From NCBI GenBank assembly GCA_946885665.1, contig CAMPGT010000081.1:1-14335 (forward strand): a DNA stretch of 14,335 nt, written 5' to 3'. This stretch comes from an uncultured Chitinophagaceae bacterium (GTDB lineage Bacteria; Bacteroidota; Bacteroidia; Chitinophagales; Chitinophagaceae). Position 1 is the first letter of the stretch. Each line of letters opens with the position of its first letter. The notes below the pieces were generated by a model. The model had not been told where the DNA came from. It saw only the letters and a program-made list of their open reading frames with translations, and did not search any database. A program made the position numbers and the translations under genes. Positions 1 to 7,900 of the stretch are shown piece after piece.

Positions 1-186
1 AGGTATTTTACGGCGGTGTTTCGGGCGCACCTGGCGTTTTTCAGGTGGTGTGTGTTGGTGGGGGTGAAGAGGGATCAATTGCCGCGGCGGGGGTATGAGC
101 TGAAAGGATATTTGACAAAGAGCGAGGTATGGGCGCATTTTGTGAAGGGCAGGCGGGTGTTCAGTGAAATTGTTCGGAAACGATGA
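1..186 (+). CDS. 3' end of an unidentified gene (partial)
   Basis: Frame 1 is open from the window edge to a TGA at 184-186 and gives 61 residues of a C-terminus. It is rich in aromatic and basic residues (a FRAHLAFFRW segment near the start, ending in FSEIVRKR). The coding strand is notably G-rich. The small membrane-protein gene follows 47 bases later on the same strand. A hydrophobic/aromatic stretch followed by a basic tail would fit the end of a family 2 glycosyltransferase or another membrane-associated enzyme, but too little is visible to name it. The open frame, with a stop just before the next promoter-like element, supports a real gene end. The function is unknown. Confidence 0.5.
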   Translation, partial: RYFTAVFRAHLAFFRWCVLVGVKRDQLPRRGYELKGYLTKSEVWAHFVKGRRVFSEIVRKR

Positions 187-207
187 TGATTTTTTGAAAT
201 GAACCGT

Positions 208-215
208 TACTTTTG
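208..215 (+). promoter_or_regulatory. Possible -7 box upstream of the small membrane protein
   Basis: TACTTTTG matches the Bacteroidota -7 consensus TAnnTTTG. It lies 18 bases before the ATG at 234, which would leave a very short leader. No TTG sits at the usual 17-23 base distance upstream, so only half of the promoter is supported. Confidence 0.35.
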
Positions 216-233
216 CAGGGCAACTTTAACAGA

Positions 234-440
234 ATGGATCATATTCAGGAAAAGGATTATCGCGAAAAGGATGTCACGCACAATTGGGTGAATTCGTCAG
301 TATTTTTGTTTTACCTGCAGGTTTTTTGCATGGTGGCTTTCTTGCTGGGTGCTTGTTACAGTCTTTATTCGCACAGGTACAAGGGTAAGCCGAAGGTAGA
401 AGTTCCCGAGAACACCCTGTACACTCCCAAGTATAAATAG
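234..440 (+). CDS. Small single-pass membrane protein, 68 residues
   Basis: The ATG at 234 is preferred over the upstream TTG at 213, because the TTG lies inside the TAnnTTTG promoter-like box. The protein has a charged N-terminus (residues 1-20, rich in D, E, K and R), one hydrophobic helix at about residues 22-45 and a short basic tail (HRYKGKPK, then a polar end with PENTLYTPKYK). This suggests a single-span inner-membrane protein. By the positive-inside rule the basic tail after the helix would be cytoplasmic, though the N-terminus is also charged, so topology is uncertain. I do not recognise the family. It stands between the partial gene at the left edge and the tRNA-Gly promoter and may be cotranscribed with the former. 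No terminator is visible before the tRNA promoter. Confidence 0.6.
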   Translation: MDHIQEKDYREKDVTHNWVNSSVFLFYLQVFCMVAFLLGACYSLYSHRYKGKPKVEVPENTLYTPKYK

Positions 441-454
441 TAGCCGAAAAAATT

Positions 455-483
455 TTGCGGAACGTCGGGGATAGTTATCTTTG
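455..483 (+). promoter_or_regulatory. Promoter of tRNA-Gly
   Basis: TTG at 455-457 (within TTTTG) is followed by an 18-base spacer and TATCTTTG at 476-483, an exact match to TAnnTTTG. It lies about 38 bases before the mature tRNA-Gly 5' end, as expected for a short precursor leader. This is the best primary-sigma promoter in the window. Confidence 0.7.
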
Positions 484-520
484 CCGTCCTGAAAATTGTA
501 GTTCTTTTTAGGTGATTATT

Positions 521-596
<76 letters not shown>

Positions 597-604
597 TAGA
601 AAGG

Positions 605-633
605 ATCCAAACCGAGTGTTTGGATTTTTTTTT
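605..633 (+). terminator. Rho-independent terminator after tRNA-Gly
   Basis: ATCCAAAC (605-612), a five-base CGAGT loop and GTTTGGAT (618-625) form an 8-bp stem. It runs straight into a tract of nine T residues (625-633). It lies nine bases past the encoded CCA of tRNA-Gly and only 16 bases before tRNA-Leu, so it separates the two tRNAs or acts as a partial attenuator between them. Confidence 0.8.
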
Positions 634-649
634 ACATTCAGTTATGGAT

Positions 650-735
650 ACCCTGGTGGCGGAACAGGTAGACGCGCAGGACTTAAAATCCTGTGGGCAG
701 TAATGCCCGTACGGGTTCGATTCCCGTCTGGGGTA
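650..735 (+). tRNA. tRNA-Leu (anticodon TAA)
   Basis: This is a class II tRNA with a long variable arm. The acceptor strand ACCCTGG (650-656) pairs with CTGGGGT (728-734), with two G-U wobbles. The D-arm is of the leucine type (GGCGGAACAGGTAGACGC). The anticodon stem CAGGA (677-681) pairs with TCCTG (689-693) and the loop CTTAAAA gives anticodon TAA at 684-686. The variable-arm stem GGGCA pairs with TGCCC, and the T-stem ACGGG (711-715) pairs with CCCGT (723-727). The discriminator is A735. CCA is not encoded, unlike in the neighbouring tRNA-Gly, so it must be added after transcription. TAA reads TTA and TTG codons. Confidence 0.95.
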
Positions 736-764
736 CAAACTTCTTGGGTTACGTAAAATTTCTT

Positions 765-799
765 CGGACTGCTCTGATATACAGCGGTCCGTTTTCTTT
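765..799 (+). terminator. Rho-independent terminator after tRNA-Leu
   Basis: CGGACTGCT (765-773) pairs with AGCGGTCCG (783-791), nine pairs including one T-G wobble, around a nine-base loop. TTTTCTTT (792-799) follows. It lies 29 bases after the tRNA. In the opposite direction the stem is followed by a weaker T-rich run, so it may also help stop the convergent TPR gene. Confidence 0.75.
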
Positions 800-843
800 G
801 GGTTTATGGTATTATTTGTAATAATGCAAAATGAGAACAACGA

Positions 844-865
844 ACCAGGGTGCTAAAACACTGGT
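844..865 (-). terminator. Weak hairpin after the TPR gene
   Basis: On the minus strand ACCAGTG pairs with CAC-CTGGT (one bulged C) around a six-base loop, 17 bases past the TPR gene stop. A T-rich but interrupted run follows. It resembles a terminator only loosely; the stronger hairpin at 765-791 lies just beyond it. Confidence 0.3.
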
Positions 866-881
866 ATACCGTCAAAGTCGC

Positions 882-1916
882 TTACCTCCACCTGTATGTC
901 TGCATCCATTTTTTGAAAGCCGCCACCTTGTCGTGATTGATGGTGAGCCATTGCTTCACCGCTGCATCGTACGACGTAGACTGCATTACGTAGCAAGCGG
1001 TCTCCAATAAATTGTCATCGCGCAACTGCTTAAACAGAGGTATATATGTCGGCGTAAAAAAACCTTTGCTCTTCCGGTCGCCTTCACGATCACAGAACAG
1101 TTCCAATTTGTTCTTTAATTTTTGGGCGGCATCAAGGTGTTTGTATTTGTCATCATAGTCTAAGGCAGCCCTGAAATTTATGCCCAGCTCCTGTTCGCGG
1201 AAGTCGTCGGGCCCTTCCCGTTTCATATGGAACATCCCCGACTGCAGCGTAATGTTGATATTCTTCTCGTCTTTCTGCTGCACATTCGCTCCTAACACCT
1301 TGCACAGTAGCTCAAGATTATTTGCAGCACGTGCACCCTGAGGCTCGAGCATCAGGAAGGTAGAAAGTGACAACACGAATGCCATCTTATTTTCCTGGTA
1401 TATAGAGTAAGCGAGAAACTGGTGTGCAGAAGCATTCAGTGGATTTAATGAGATCGTGCTTTGCATGTCGCTCACCGCTTCCTTCACATTGTTTTGCTTG
1501 TAGTGAGTGATGCCCCGGTTAAGATATAACAGGTATTCATCCGGGTACTTTTTTATGCCCTTACTGAAAACTGTAACGGCATCATTGGGTTTTCCTAATT
1601 CGTCAACTGCCGAGCCCCAGTGACAATAAATCTGACCGTTTGCCGGGTTGTCGTTAAATTTTTTCAATACTATTTGACACGTGGCAATACACTCCTGGTA
1701 TCTTTTTGCAGCAAATAATGACAAGGTTTTTTCGTGCCAGGCGTCGTAATATCGATCGTCGTTTTCGATCACTTTGTCGTAAATCGCGATAGCTTTGTCG
1801 TATTCTCCTTTTTCGTGCAATGCTATCGCGCTGTCGATTTGCTGTTTGTAAATTTCAGTTTGGGCGAAAACGAAATGAGAAGTTACGAGGGCGGTTAAAA
1901 GCAGTAGGGGGCGCAT
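882..1916 (-). CDS. Secreted TPR-repeat protein, 344 residues
   Basis: The ATG start at 1916 begins a clean Sec signal peptide (residues 1-19, basic start, leucine-rich core, FAQ before the cut). Roughly five tetratricopeptide repeats follow at about residues 27-200, recognisable from motifs such as GEYDKAIAIYDKVIE, GSAVDELGKPNDAVTVFSKG and AVSDMQSTISLNPLNASA. The last 140 or so residues are not TPR. They are polar and helical, with a FREQELGINFRAALDYDD segment, and end in WMQTYRWR. The protein is probably exported to the periplasm or outer membrane and acts as a protein-binding scaffold. No enzymatic motif is seen. It lies 88 bases downstream of the YD/RHS-like gene on the same strand, with its own weak promoter candidate. 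TPR proteins of this kind are common in Bacteroidota and the partner here is unknown. Confidence 0.85.
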   Translation of the reverse strand: MRPLLLLTALVTSHFVFAQTEIYKQQIDSAIALHEKGEYDKAIAIYDKVIENDDRYYDAWHEKTLSLFAAKRYQECIATCQIVLKKFNDNPANGQIYCHWGSAVDELGKPNDAVTVFSKGIKKYPDEYLLYLNRGITHYKQNNVKEAVSDMQSTISLNPLNASAHQFLAYSIYQENKMAFVLSLSTFLMLEPQGARAANNLELLCKVLGANVQQKDEKNINITLQSGMFHMKREGPDDFREQELGINFRAALDYDDKYKHLDAAQKLKNKLELFCDREGDRKSKGFFTPTYIPLFKQLRDDNLLETACYVMQSTSYDAAVKQWLTINHDKVAAFKKWMQTYRWR

Positions 1917-1954
1917 TGGGATAGGTTAAGGTTGCTTCTGGCTTAAGTACAGGT

Positions 1955-1985
1955 ACAAGATACAATGGCATGACCATAGATGCAA
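1955..1985 (-). promoter_or_regulatory. Candidate promoter of the TPR gene
   Basis: Read on the minus strand, TTG (1985-1983) is followed by a 20-base spacer and TATCTTGT (1962-1955), an imperfect form of TAnnTTTG. It would leave a leader of about 30 bases before the ATG at 1916. The spacing is right but two box positions differ from consensus. Confidence 0.3.
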
Positions 1986-2004
1986 GTTGGCGCCATTCAA
2001 CGAT

Positions 2005-2835
2005 CTACTCATAAACATATTCCTTTCGAAAAATGCGATCGATCGTGCGCCTCCGTTTCCCTTTCTTTGTTATCTCTATTATATAAATTTTTTGTTCCGT
2101 GAGATTTCCAAAGGCATCATAGGTGTTTTCGTATTCGTAATGCCTCACAGATCCATTGAGGGCTTTAGCTATTGAGCGTGTTAAGTCGCCATGTTCGTTA
2201 TAAGTGTTTCCTTCGCCTGCAAACTCGTGCGCCTTTACAAAGCTAATCTTGATGGTATCGCTGGTAAGTTGTTCGCCTGCGTTTGAAATCACAGATATAA
2301 CAGCAAGATTTCTGTCGTATAAATAAATCGCGGTCTCTTTACCGAAGCGATTTCCATAACCATCCATTATGGTTAGTTGAACCGGGTGGCCGTTTTCATT
2401 TGGAATAATATCTGTCTGATATAAAAGAGACCCATCTTGACCTTTATCCTGCACCCCAATCAAAAATCCATCTTTATCATACGTATAGAAAGCGGTTTCT
2501 TTAGTATAACCACGCGGCGACCATCTTTCGAATTCCCGAGCCAAGACATGACGAGATATCGTATCGTTGTCAAACGTGAGTTTTTCTTTCAATTTTCCTT
2601 TTTCATCAAAGCATTCTTCCAGGATCAGCATTCCGGCTTTGTTGAATGTTTTTATGTTTTTTTCAGATTTCTTGTGACCCGACGTATAAAACGAGTTTGT
2701 TTCATTGATCCTTGTCGGTCTCTTTGTTTGATATTCACGTTGTTCATTCAGATGCAGAGCGGAGAAAATGCTTTGACAGTACGTTTTGGAAGCGGCTATA
2801 CTGATAAGGAGTAAAAAAATCCAGCGTTTCGACAC
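2005..2835 (-). CDS. Secreted YD/RHS-like repeat protein, 276 residues
   Basis: The frame is open back to a TTG at 2865, but a GTG at 2835 is the better start. It gives a typical signal peptide (MSKRWIFLLLISIAASKTYCQ), whereas the TTG lies just upstream of a promoter-like box. The only nearby ATG is out of frame. After the signal comes a polar region, then four or more degenerate YD-type units containing YDKDGFLIGV, YDRNLAVISV, YNEHGDLTRS and YDAFGNLTEQ, at intervals of roughly 35-50 residues. These resemble the short RHS/YD beta-hairpin repeats found in many secreted Bacteroidota proteins. At 276 residues it is far too small to be a full RHS toxin cage, and no toxin domain or catalytic motif is visible. 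The C-terminus is basic (KKGKRRRTIDRIF). The function is unknown; it is probably a periplasmic or surface protein. Confidence 0.75.
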   Translation of the reverse strand: MSKRWIFLLLISIAASKTYCQSIFSALHLNEQREYQTKRPTRINETNSFYTSGHKKSEKNIKTFNKAGMLILEECFDEKGKLKEKLTFDNDTISRHVLAREFERWSPRGYTKETAFYTYDKDGFLIGVQDKGQDGSLLYQTDIIPNENGHPVQLTIMDGYGNRFGKETAIYLYDRNLAVISVISNAGEQLTSDTIKISFVKAHEFAGEGNTYNEHGDLTRSIAKALNGSVRHYEYENTYDAFGNLTEQKIYIIEITKKGKRRRTIDRIFRKEYVYE

Positions 2836-2854
2836 AGGGCATGTGGTTAAAGGC

Positions 2855-2885
2855 GAAAAGTACAAAGAAGCGGATAAAGTTACAA
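2855..2885 (-). promoter_or_regulatory. Candidate promoter of the YD/RHS-like gene
   Basis: On the minus strand TTG (2885-2883), a 20-base spacer and TACTTTTC (2862-2855, seven of eight positions of TAnnTTTG) lie about 20 bases before the GTG at 2835. This placement supports the GTG start and argues against the TTG at 2865, which would fall inside the promoter. Confidence 0.4.
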
Positions 2886-2937
2886 TTCAAGTGCCCATTT
2901 TTGAATTTCGACGAGGTCGTAAGGACTTGTTTTTGAC

Positions 2938-3005
2938 CTGATCTCGTATAAGCTTCCCACTGTTCTCTCATTGGTGTGGTATAAGCTGAGCTTATACCAG
3001 ATCAG
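2938..3005. repeat. Long inverted repeat sharing one arm with an inner palindrome
   Basis: Arms 2938-2954 and 2989-3005 are 17 bases each and complementary at 16 of 17 positions (mismatch at 2945). They are separated by 34 bases. The core GTATAAGCT occurs at 2946-2954, again at 2979-2987, and as its complement at 2989-2997. The outer pairing and the inner palindrome both need the arm 2989-2999, so only one can form at a time. It could be an operator array, an RNA switch or the remnant of a small mobile element. Confidence 0.75.
2977..2999. repeat. Perfect palindrome, 11-1-11
   Basis: TGGTATAAGCT (2977-2987), a single G, and AGCTTATACCA (2989-2999) are exact inverted copies. As RNA it would fold as a 10-bp stem with a three-base loop. 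There is no T-tract on either side, so it is not an ordinary terminator. The shape suits a dimeric DNA-binding protein site. Confidence 0.8.
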
Positions 3006-3170
3006 AACAAGAGGGCTTTGGGAGATATTGGAGAAGATACTTTTTATCAATAAAATACTACTGAAAGCGAGTCAAAGGTCAACACTCGAGGTAACCGTCA
3101 AGGAATACTTGAAAGTTCGAAGAAAAGGCGATTACAGAACGTTTTTTAATATTCGGGCAGTAAGATAAAT

Positions 3171-3200
3171 AAAAAGGCTGTTCATGCGAACAGCCCTTTT
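3171..3200 (-). terminator. Rho-independent terminator of the susCD operon
   Basis: GGCTGTTC (3176-3183), loop ATGC and GAACAGCC (3188-3195) form a perfect 8-bp stem. On the minus strand it is followed by TTTTTATTTA. It starts about 20 bases past the susD-like stop codon at 3221. A-rich flanks on the left and T-rich on the right also make it usable in the plus direction. Confidence 0.85.
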
Positions 3201-3220
3201 TATATCAAACAAGAAATAAA

Positions 3221-4933
3221 TTAATACCCCGGATTCTGGTGGCCGGCTAATGCTGGGTTTTGACCGAGAGCGCTCAGCGGAATGGGCAATAAATAATTCT
3301 TAGACGGATCGAAGGACCACTGCGGTGCGGCCGACGGCACAGCAGGAATCACCGTATAAGTGTAGCCTCCGCTTCCGTCAGATTCTATCCTCATGCCGTG
3401 CATCACATGATTGAGATTATCCTCTGCAATCTTCCAACGCAACAAATCAAAATAACGCTTACCTTCAAACGCTAACTCTATCCTTCTCTCCCTGTGAATC
3501 AACTCACGCATCTCGTCCTGGCTCGCAACAGGATACACATCCGTAAATGTCGGAATTCCCGCCCTCGTCCTGATTTCATCAATCGCCGCATACACAGAAG
3601 CATCGGGCCCCACCGCTTCATTCTGCGCCTCTGCATAATTCAACAACACCTCTGCATAGCGAAAAAAGTAATAGTTCTGTGCGCTGGCAGCCCACTCAAA
3701 AATATTCACCGTAGTGTCCATTCTTTTCTTGGTACAATAACCGGTATTCGTATTATCGGTTGCATCAGCGAGATCAATGGAGTTGTTACCCGAACCAACG
3801 GCACTTAAAAAAACGTTTCCATTAAATGTATTGCCGTTATACAAAATCGACTGACGGAACCTCGGTTCGCGATTCGCATACGGATTTTGCGGATCGTATC
3901 CCGATCCCGGATCATCTATAGCCTTACCGTTTGCCATGGCGTAATCATCCACCAACTCCTGCGTAGGCGTGGATCCGCCCCAGCTTAACCAGTTGGGTCC
4001 AACATAATTCGGGCCCTGGTAGCCAATGATATTGCTGCCTTGTTTTACTTTGAGATATTGCCGATAAAGAATGCCTTCGTTATTGTTGTTTCCGGTGGTT
4101 AAGAAAAATTCATCATACTTCGGGTACAGGCTGTAGCCCAATTGCATCACCTGGTTATTAGTGGCGGCAGCGGTGGCCCACCGGCTCAGGTCGTTACCGG
4201 GATTGTTGAGGGGACTTGCATAAAAAGTTTCCACCCAGCCTTTGAGCGTTAATGCTGCACCTTTCGTTATTCTGCCCGCGCCGTCATTACCGTTATTGTC
4301 TGGTAACAAGTTGGCTGCTTCTTCCAGTTCCTTTTGCAAAAAAGCAAAAGTTTCATCGGTAGTTGCGCGCGGATGAAAAATATCTTCTCCATCCGTACCG
4401 CTGTTGTCAGGTTTTGTGATGATGGGCACACCTCCATACAACATCCACAACTGGTGATAGAAAAAGGCGCGCAAAACTCTTGCTTCGCTGATCCTTTGAT
4501 TCTTGTATTCCTCCGGTAGCTCAGAACTTTCGACACCCTGGATAAACACATTGCATTTACGAACTCTCTTGTACAGCGTGCCCCATTCGAGCCACATTGA
4601 AGCATCGGCCCAAGTGTACCACAGTTCGGTGTTCGCATTGAGGTTGGCCTTGCTTCTTGCCGCCTGCGAACTGATGTTCCAGTTAAAACCGGTTATCACA
4701 TCATCTGTCCACGTATCGAACGGCTCAAAAATAAAATCGTATAGATCCGGAAGATTGCTGTACACGTCGTTCAGCACGAGGTCGGCAGCTGCTTCTGTAG
4801 AGAAAGCAGTTGCGCTGCTTACCGCGCCCGTGTTAGGCACCTCGAGAAACTCGTCTTTCTTGCAACCGGCAAAAACAATGACGCAGACCATCACTTGAAA
4901 CAAAGGCCTGATGATATTTATTGTAGATTTCAT
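3221..4933 (-). CDS. SusD/RagB-family outer-membrane lipoprotein, 570 residues
   Basis: This is the surface-exposed lid that binds substrate for a TonB-dependent SusC importer. The ATG at 4933 is chosen over a GTG three codons upstream. It begins a lipoprotein signal with Cys24 after FAG. The cysteine is followed by KKDE, which matches the charged lipoprotein export signal for the outer surface in Bacteroidota. Family hallmarks include the helical N-terminal region with RVLRAFFYHQLWMLYGGVPI, the FAFLQKELEEAANLLP helix, RYAEVLLNYAEAQNEA, and the C-terminal HRERRIELAFEGKRYFDLLRW. The length is typical of the family. The gene starts 24 bases after the susC-like stop, so the two are cotranscribed, and a strong terminator follows. 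Substrate cannot be read from the sequence and no glycoside hydrolase, peptidase or sulfatase accompanies the pair in this operon within the window. Confidence 0.96.
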   Translation of the reverse strand: MKSTINIIRPLFQVMVCVIVFAGCKKDEFLEVPNTGAVSSATAFSTEAAADLVLNDVYSNLPDLYDFIFEPFDTWTDDVITGFNWNISSQAARSKANLNANTELWYTWADASMWLEWGTLYKRVRKCNVFIQGVESSELPEEYKNQRISEARVLRAFFYHQLWMLYGGVPIITKPDNSGTDGEDIFHPRATTDETFAFLQKELEEAANLLPDNNGNDGAGRITKGAALTLKGWVETFYASPLNNPGNDLSRWATAAATNNQVMQLGYSLYPKYDEFFLTTGNNNNEGILYRQYLKVKQGSNIIGYQGPNYVGPNWLSWGGSTPTQELVDDYAMANGKAIDDPGSGYDPQNPYANREPRFRQSILYNGNTFNGNVFLSAVGSGNNSIDLADATDNTNTGYCTKKRMDTTVNIFEWAASAQNYYFFRYAEVLLNYAEAQNEAVGPDASVYAAIDEIRTRAGIPTFTDVYPVASQDEMRELIHRERRIELAFEGKRYFDLLRWKIAEDNLNHVMHGMRIESDGSGGYTYTVIPAVPSAAPQWSFDPSKNYLLPIPLSALGQNPALAGHQNPGY

Positions 4934-4957
4934 ACTGATCACTATTAATGTTTACAA

Positions 4958-7900
4958 TTAGAATTGGACCCTTAACCCGGCCGTTACTGCTTTTTGTGTA
5001 GGAAAATACCAGCCCCTGTTGTCGCTGACCTCCGGATCGAAGTTGTCGATGGGCGTCCATGTTATCAGGTTCTGGCCCGACAAATAAACAGTCACAACAC
5101 TCATCCCCACCTTACGGGTAACGGTATTTGGAATGGTGTAGCTCAGCATGCCGGTTCTTAATCTCAGGTAGGCCACGCTTCTGTGCCAGAAGGTAGACGT
5201 CTGCGAGTTATTGGCACTCGGAGTGGTGGTCATCCTGGGATAAGAGGCGTCGGTATTTTCGGGTGTCCAGTAGTCCAGCGTTGTAACCGCAGCATTTTTA
5301 TCATTGTCGAATGCCCACACGGCCGATCCGTTCAACTGGATTTCTCTTTGTCCGGCGCCCTGGAACAGCAACGACAATTCGAAACCTTTATAGCGAACGG
5401 AGGGTGAAAAACCGTAAATAATAGCAGGATAATCAGGATATCCCATCGCGATCTGGTCATTGAAATCTATCAGGCCATCGGGCTTGCCATCCGGTCCGCT
5501 GATATCGGCATAGCGAATGTCGCCGGGAAAAACTTTGTCGGTGAACACCTGGCGGGCAATGCCATCTTTCAGGTCGCCGGTGCCGGTAAAATCACCCTCG
5601 GTAAAGTATCCCATTGCCTGGTAACCGAATGGAACGTCAAGAGCCCTTCCGGTTTTCCTGAGGTTGGGATTGTCGAATGTAGCGGGGTTTTCGAATATCT
5701 CGAGCATTTTGTTGCGGGCAAAAGTGAAGTTGCCGCTGAAGCCCACGCTCAGGTCGCGCGAGATGACGTAGTCGCTGGAAACGCTGAGCTCAAATCCGCG
5801 GTTCAACATCACGCCGGCATTTACCTGCGACAATTCAACACCATATTCGACCGGTACTGTTACTCCAGGGTTGAGCAGCATGTTGTTTCTTTTCTCGCGG
5901 AAGAAATCTGCCTCGATGTTGAGCAATCCATTAAACAACCGGGCTTCTATACCGATATCCGTTTTGTCGGCTTTTTCCCAGGTGATGTTGGGGTTTGCTT
6001 CTGCCCGTTCAAACAAGCCCTGCGTTTGCGTTCCGTTCAAAATGGCCGAAGTTCCGTACAGTTCAAAACCGGTTTGATACTGGTAGGCGGAGCCCGCGAG
6101 GTTTGCTGATTGCCCCCATGATCCTCTTATTTTGAGTTCGTTTATCCATGAAACACCTTGCATAAACGATTCCTGCGAAAGGCGCCATGCTGCCGAGAAT
6201 GCAGGGAAGAATCCGAACCTGTGACCGGGTGCAAAATAGTAGTGCCCGTCGTAGCGACCGGCGAATTCGAATAGGTACCTGTCGTCGAAGCCATAGGTGG
6301 CGCGGTAAACGAGTGAACGTTGTTTGGTGCCCATCGAGTTACCATCGTTGCTGATATCCGTTTCGCCTGCGCCGCCGGCAAATAATTCGGATATAGGAAG
6401 ATTATAATTATTTCTTCCCGCACTGAACCGCTGCGATTTCGTGTTCCTGGATTCCAGCACCACAAGTCCCGTTACGGCGCTCTTGCCAAAAGCGCGGGCA
6501 TAGTTGATGTAACCCTGGTAAGTGAATGCCTGCGTTTGGCGCCACTCCTGGTTAAAGCTGGGAAGTGTGGCCGGATCTGTTCTCGGATAACCATATGGCC
6601 GTGTGGTCGTGTCTACCGTATGATAGAAAAACCCCTGGCTCCAGTTGCGGCTGTTGCTCACGATACCGCTGTTGTCGGTATTGAAAGGATCGAAAGGGTT
6701 GAGATCGAACGATCCGACAAACCGTATGCTCAATCCTTTTATGGGCAGCTTTTGCTCGATGGATAACTGGCTGAGCAGGGTGTTGCCCACGATGTGCTGA
6801 AAGCTGGGATTGTCGTAGAAGCTGGCATATAAATAAGGATGCAAGCCGTTGCTATATATTACAGGGGTTGATGTAGAAACTGTATTGATAAGGTTTTCAA
6901 ATATTGCCTGACCGCTATAGCCCGCACCGGTGAGCCGCCTGTCTTCAACACGTCCGTTTAGTGCGAGTGCCACCACGGTAGATTTGGTGGCCTGTGCCTG
7001 CAAGCTGGCTGACAGGTTGTAACGCTGATATTTCATACCGGGGAACATGCCTTCCTGGCTAAAGTAGCCCACCCCCATGGTATATTTTATGGCGTCGGTG
7101 CCCCCTCCCAGGGTTAAGCTGTGATTGGTGATCAACGCGTTTTTCACTCGCATGTCGGCGATGGGGTCGAAATTAGGATAGGCGTCCGGGTCCGATCCGT
7201 CTTTGTATTTCTGGATAACCTCGTCGCTGAAGGGCACCGTTGCCGAGCCGGCGTTACGCGCTCCTTCATTTTTCATCAACGCATGCTGGTAGGAGCTCAC
7301 AAAATGAGTAACCACTGTTGGGTTCTGAAAACCCACATACCCATCATAGTTAACGGTGGGCCTGCCCGTTTTACCTCTTTTAGTGGTTACCAGGATAACG
7401 CCGTTCGCGCCACCCAAACCGTAAGGTGCCACGGCTGCCGCGTCTTTCAATACGCTGATAGACTCGACGTCTGCAGGATTCAACTGGCTGAAATTTCTCG
7501 GCACGCCGTCAACGATGAGCAACGGCGCCGAGTTGCCATTGGTGCCGATACCCCGGATCAGAATGCGGGAAGCATCGTTGCCCACCTGGCCGCTGGCCTG
7601 GGTAAACACCACGCCTGCGGCCCTTCCGCCCAGCGCATTGGTAAGGTCGCCTACGGGCTGGCGCTGTACCTCCACTCCTTTTATGGAGGCCACCGATGCA
7701 GTAAGCGAGGTTTTCTTTTGAGCGCCGTAGCCGACTATCACCACCTCATCGAGGTTATTTTGTCCGGGCTCCAGTTCAAAGTTCTGTGCGCCGGCTCCCG
7801 TTATCACCCGTTCGGCCGTTAGCATGCCGGCGTAGCTTACAACGACCACGCTGCCGCTTTTGGGAACTGAAATACGATATTCACCATCCGGCAGGGTGGT

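Larger units (their letters stand above)
2886..3170. other. Gene-poor stretch between the YD/RHS-like gene and the susCD terminator
   Basis: About 285 bases with no convincing gene. A plus-strand frame (2971-3168, 65 codons) starts at a TTG just upstream of a perfect palindrome and lacks any recognisable domain. A minus-strand frame with an ATG at 2971 overlaps the signal-peptide region of the YD/RHS-like gene. The notable content is the set of inverted repeats at 2938-3005; the rest (3006-3170) is moderately AT-rich and shows no recognisable element. Confidence 0.6.

Noticed and set aside
2005..2835. RHS/polymorphic toxin
   Set aside because: The protein is only 276 residues with a few YD-like units, no PxxxxDPxGL-type core motif, no toxin domain, and no immunity gene beside it.
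2744..2971. 75-codon minus-strand frame with ATG
   Set aside because: It overlaps the signal-peptide region of the YD/RHS-like gene in another frame, and the latter has a clear signal and repeats.
2971..3168. 65-codon plus-strand frame starting at TTG
   Set aside because: It starts six bases before a perfect palindrome, has no ATG, no promoter and no recognisable domain.
7121..7822. 233-codon open frame on the plus strand inside the susC-like gene
   Set aside because: It is antisense to the plug and early barrel region, which is clearly coding on the minus strand. The translation has low-complexity mixed composition without any domain.
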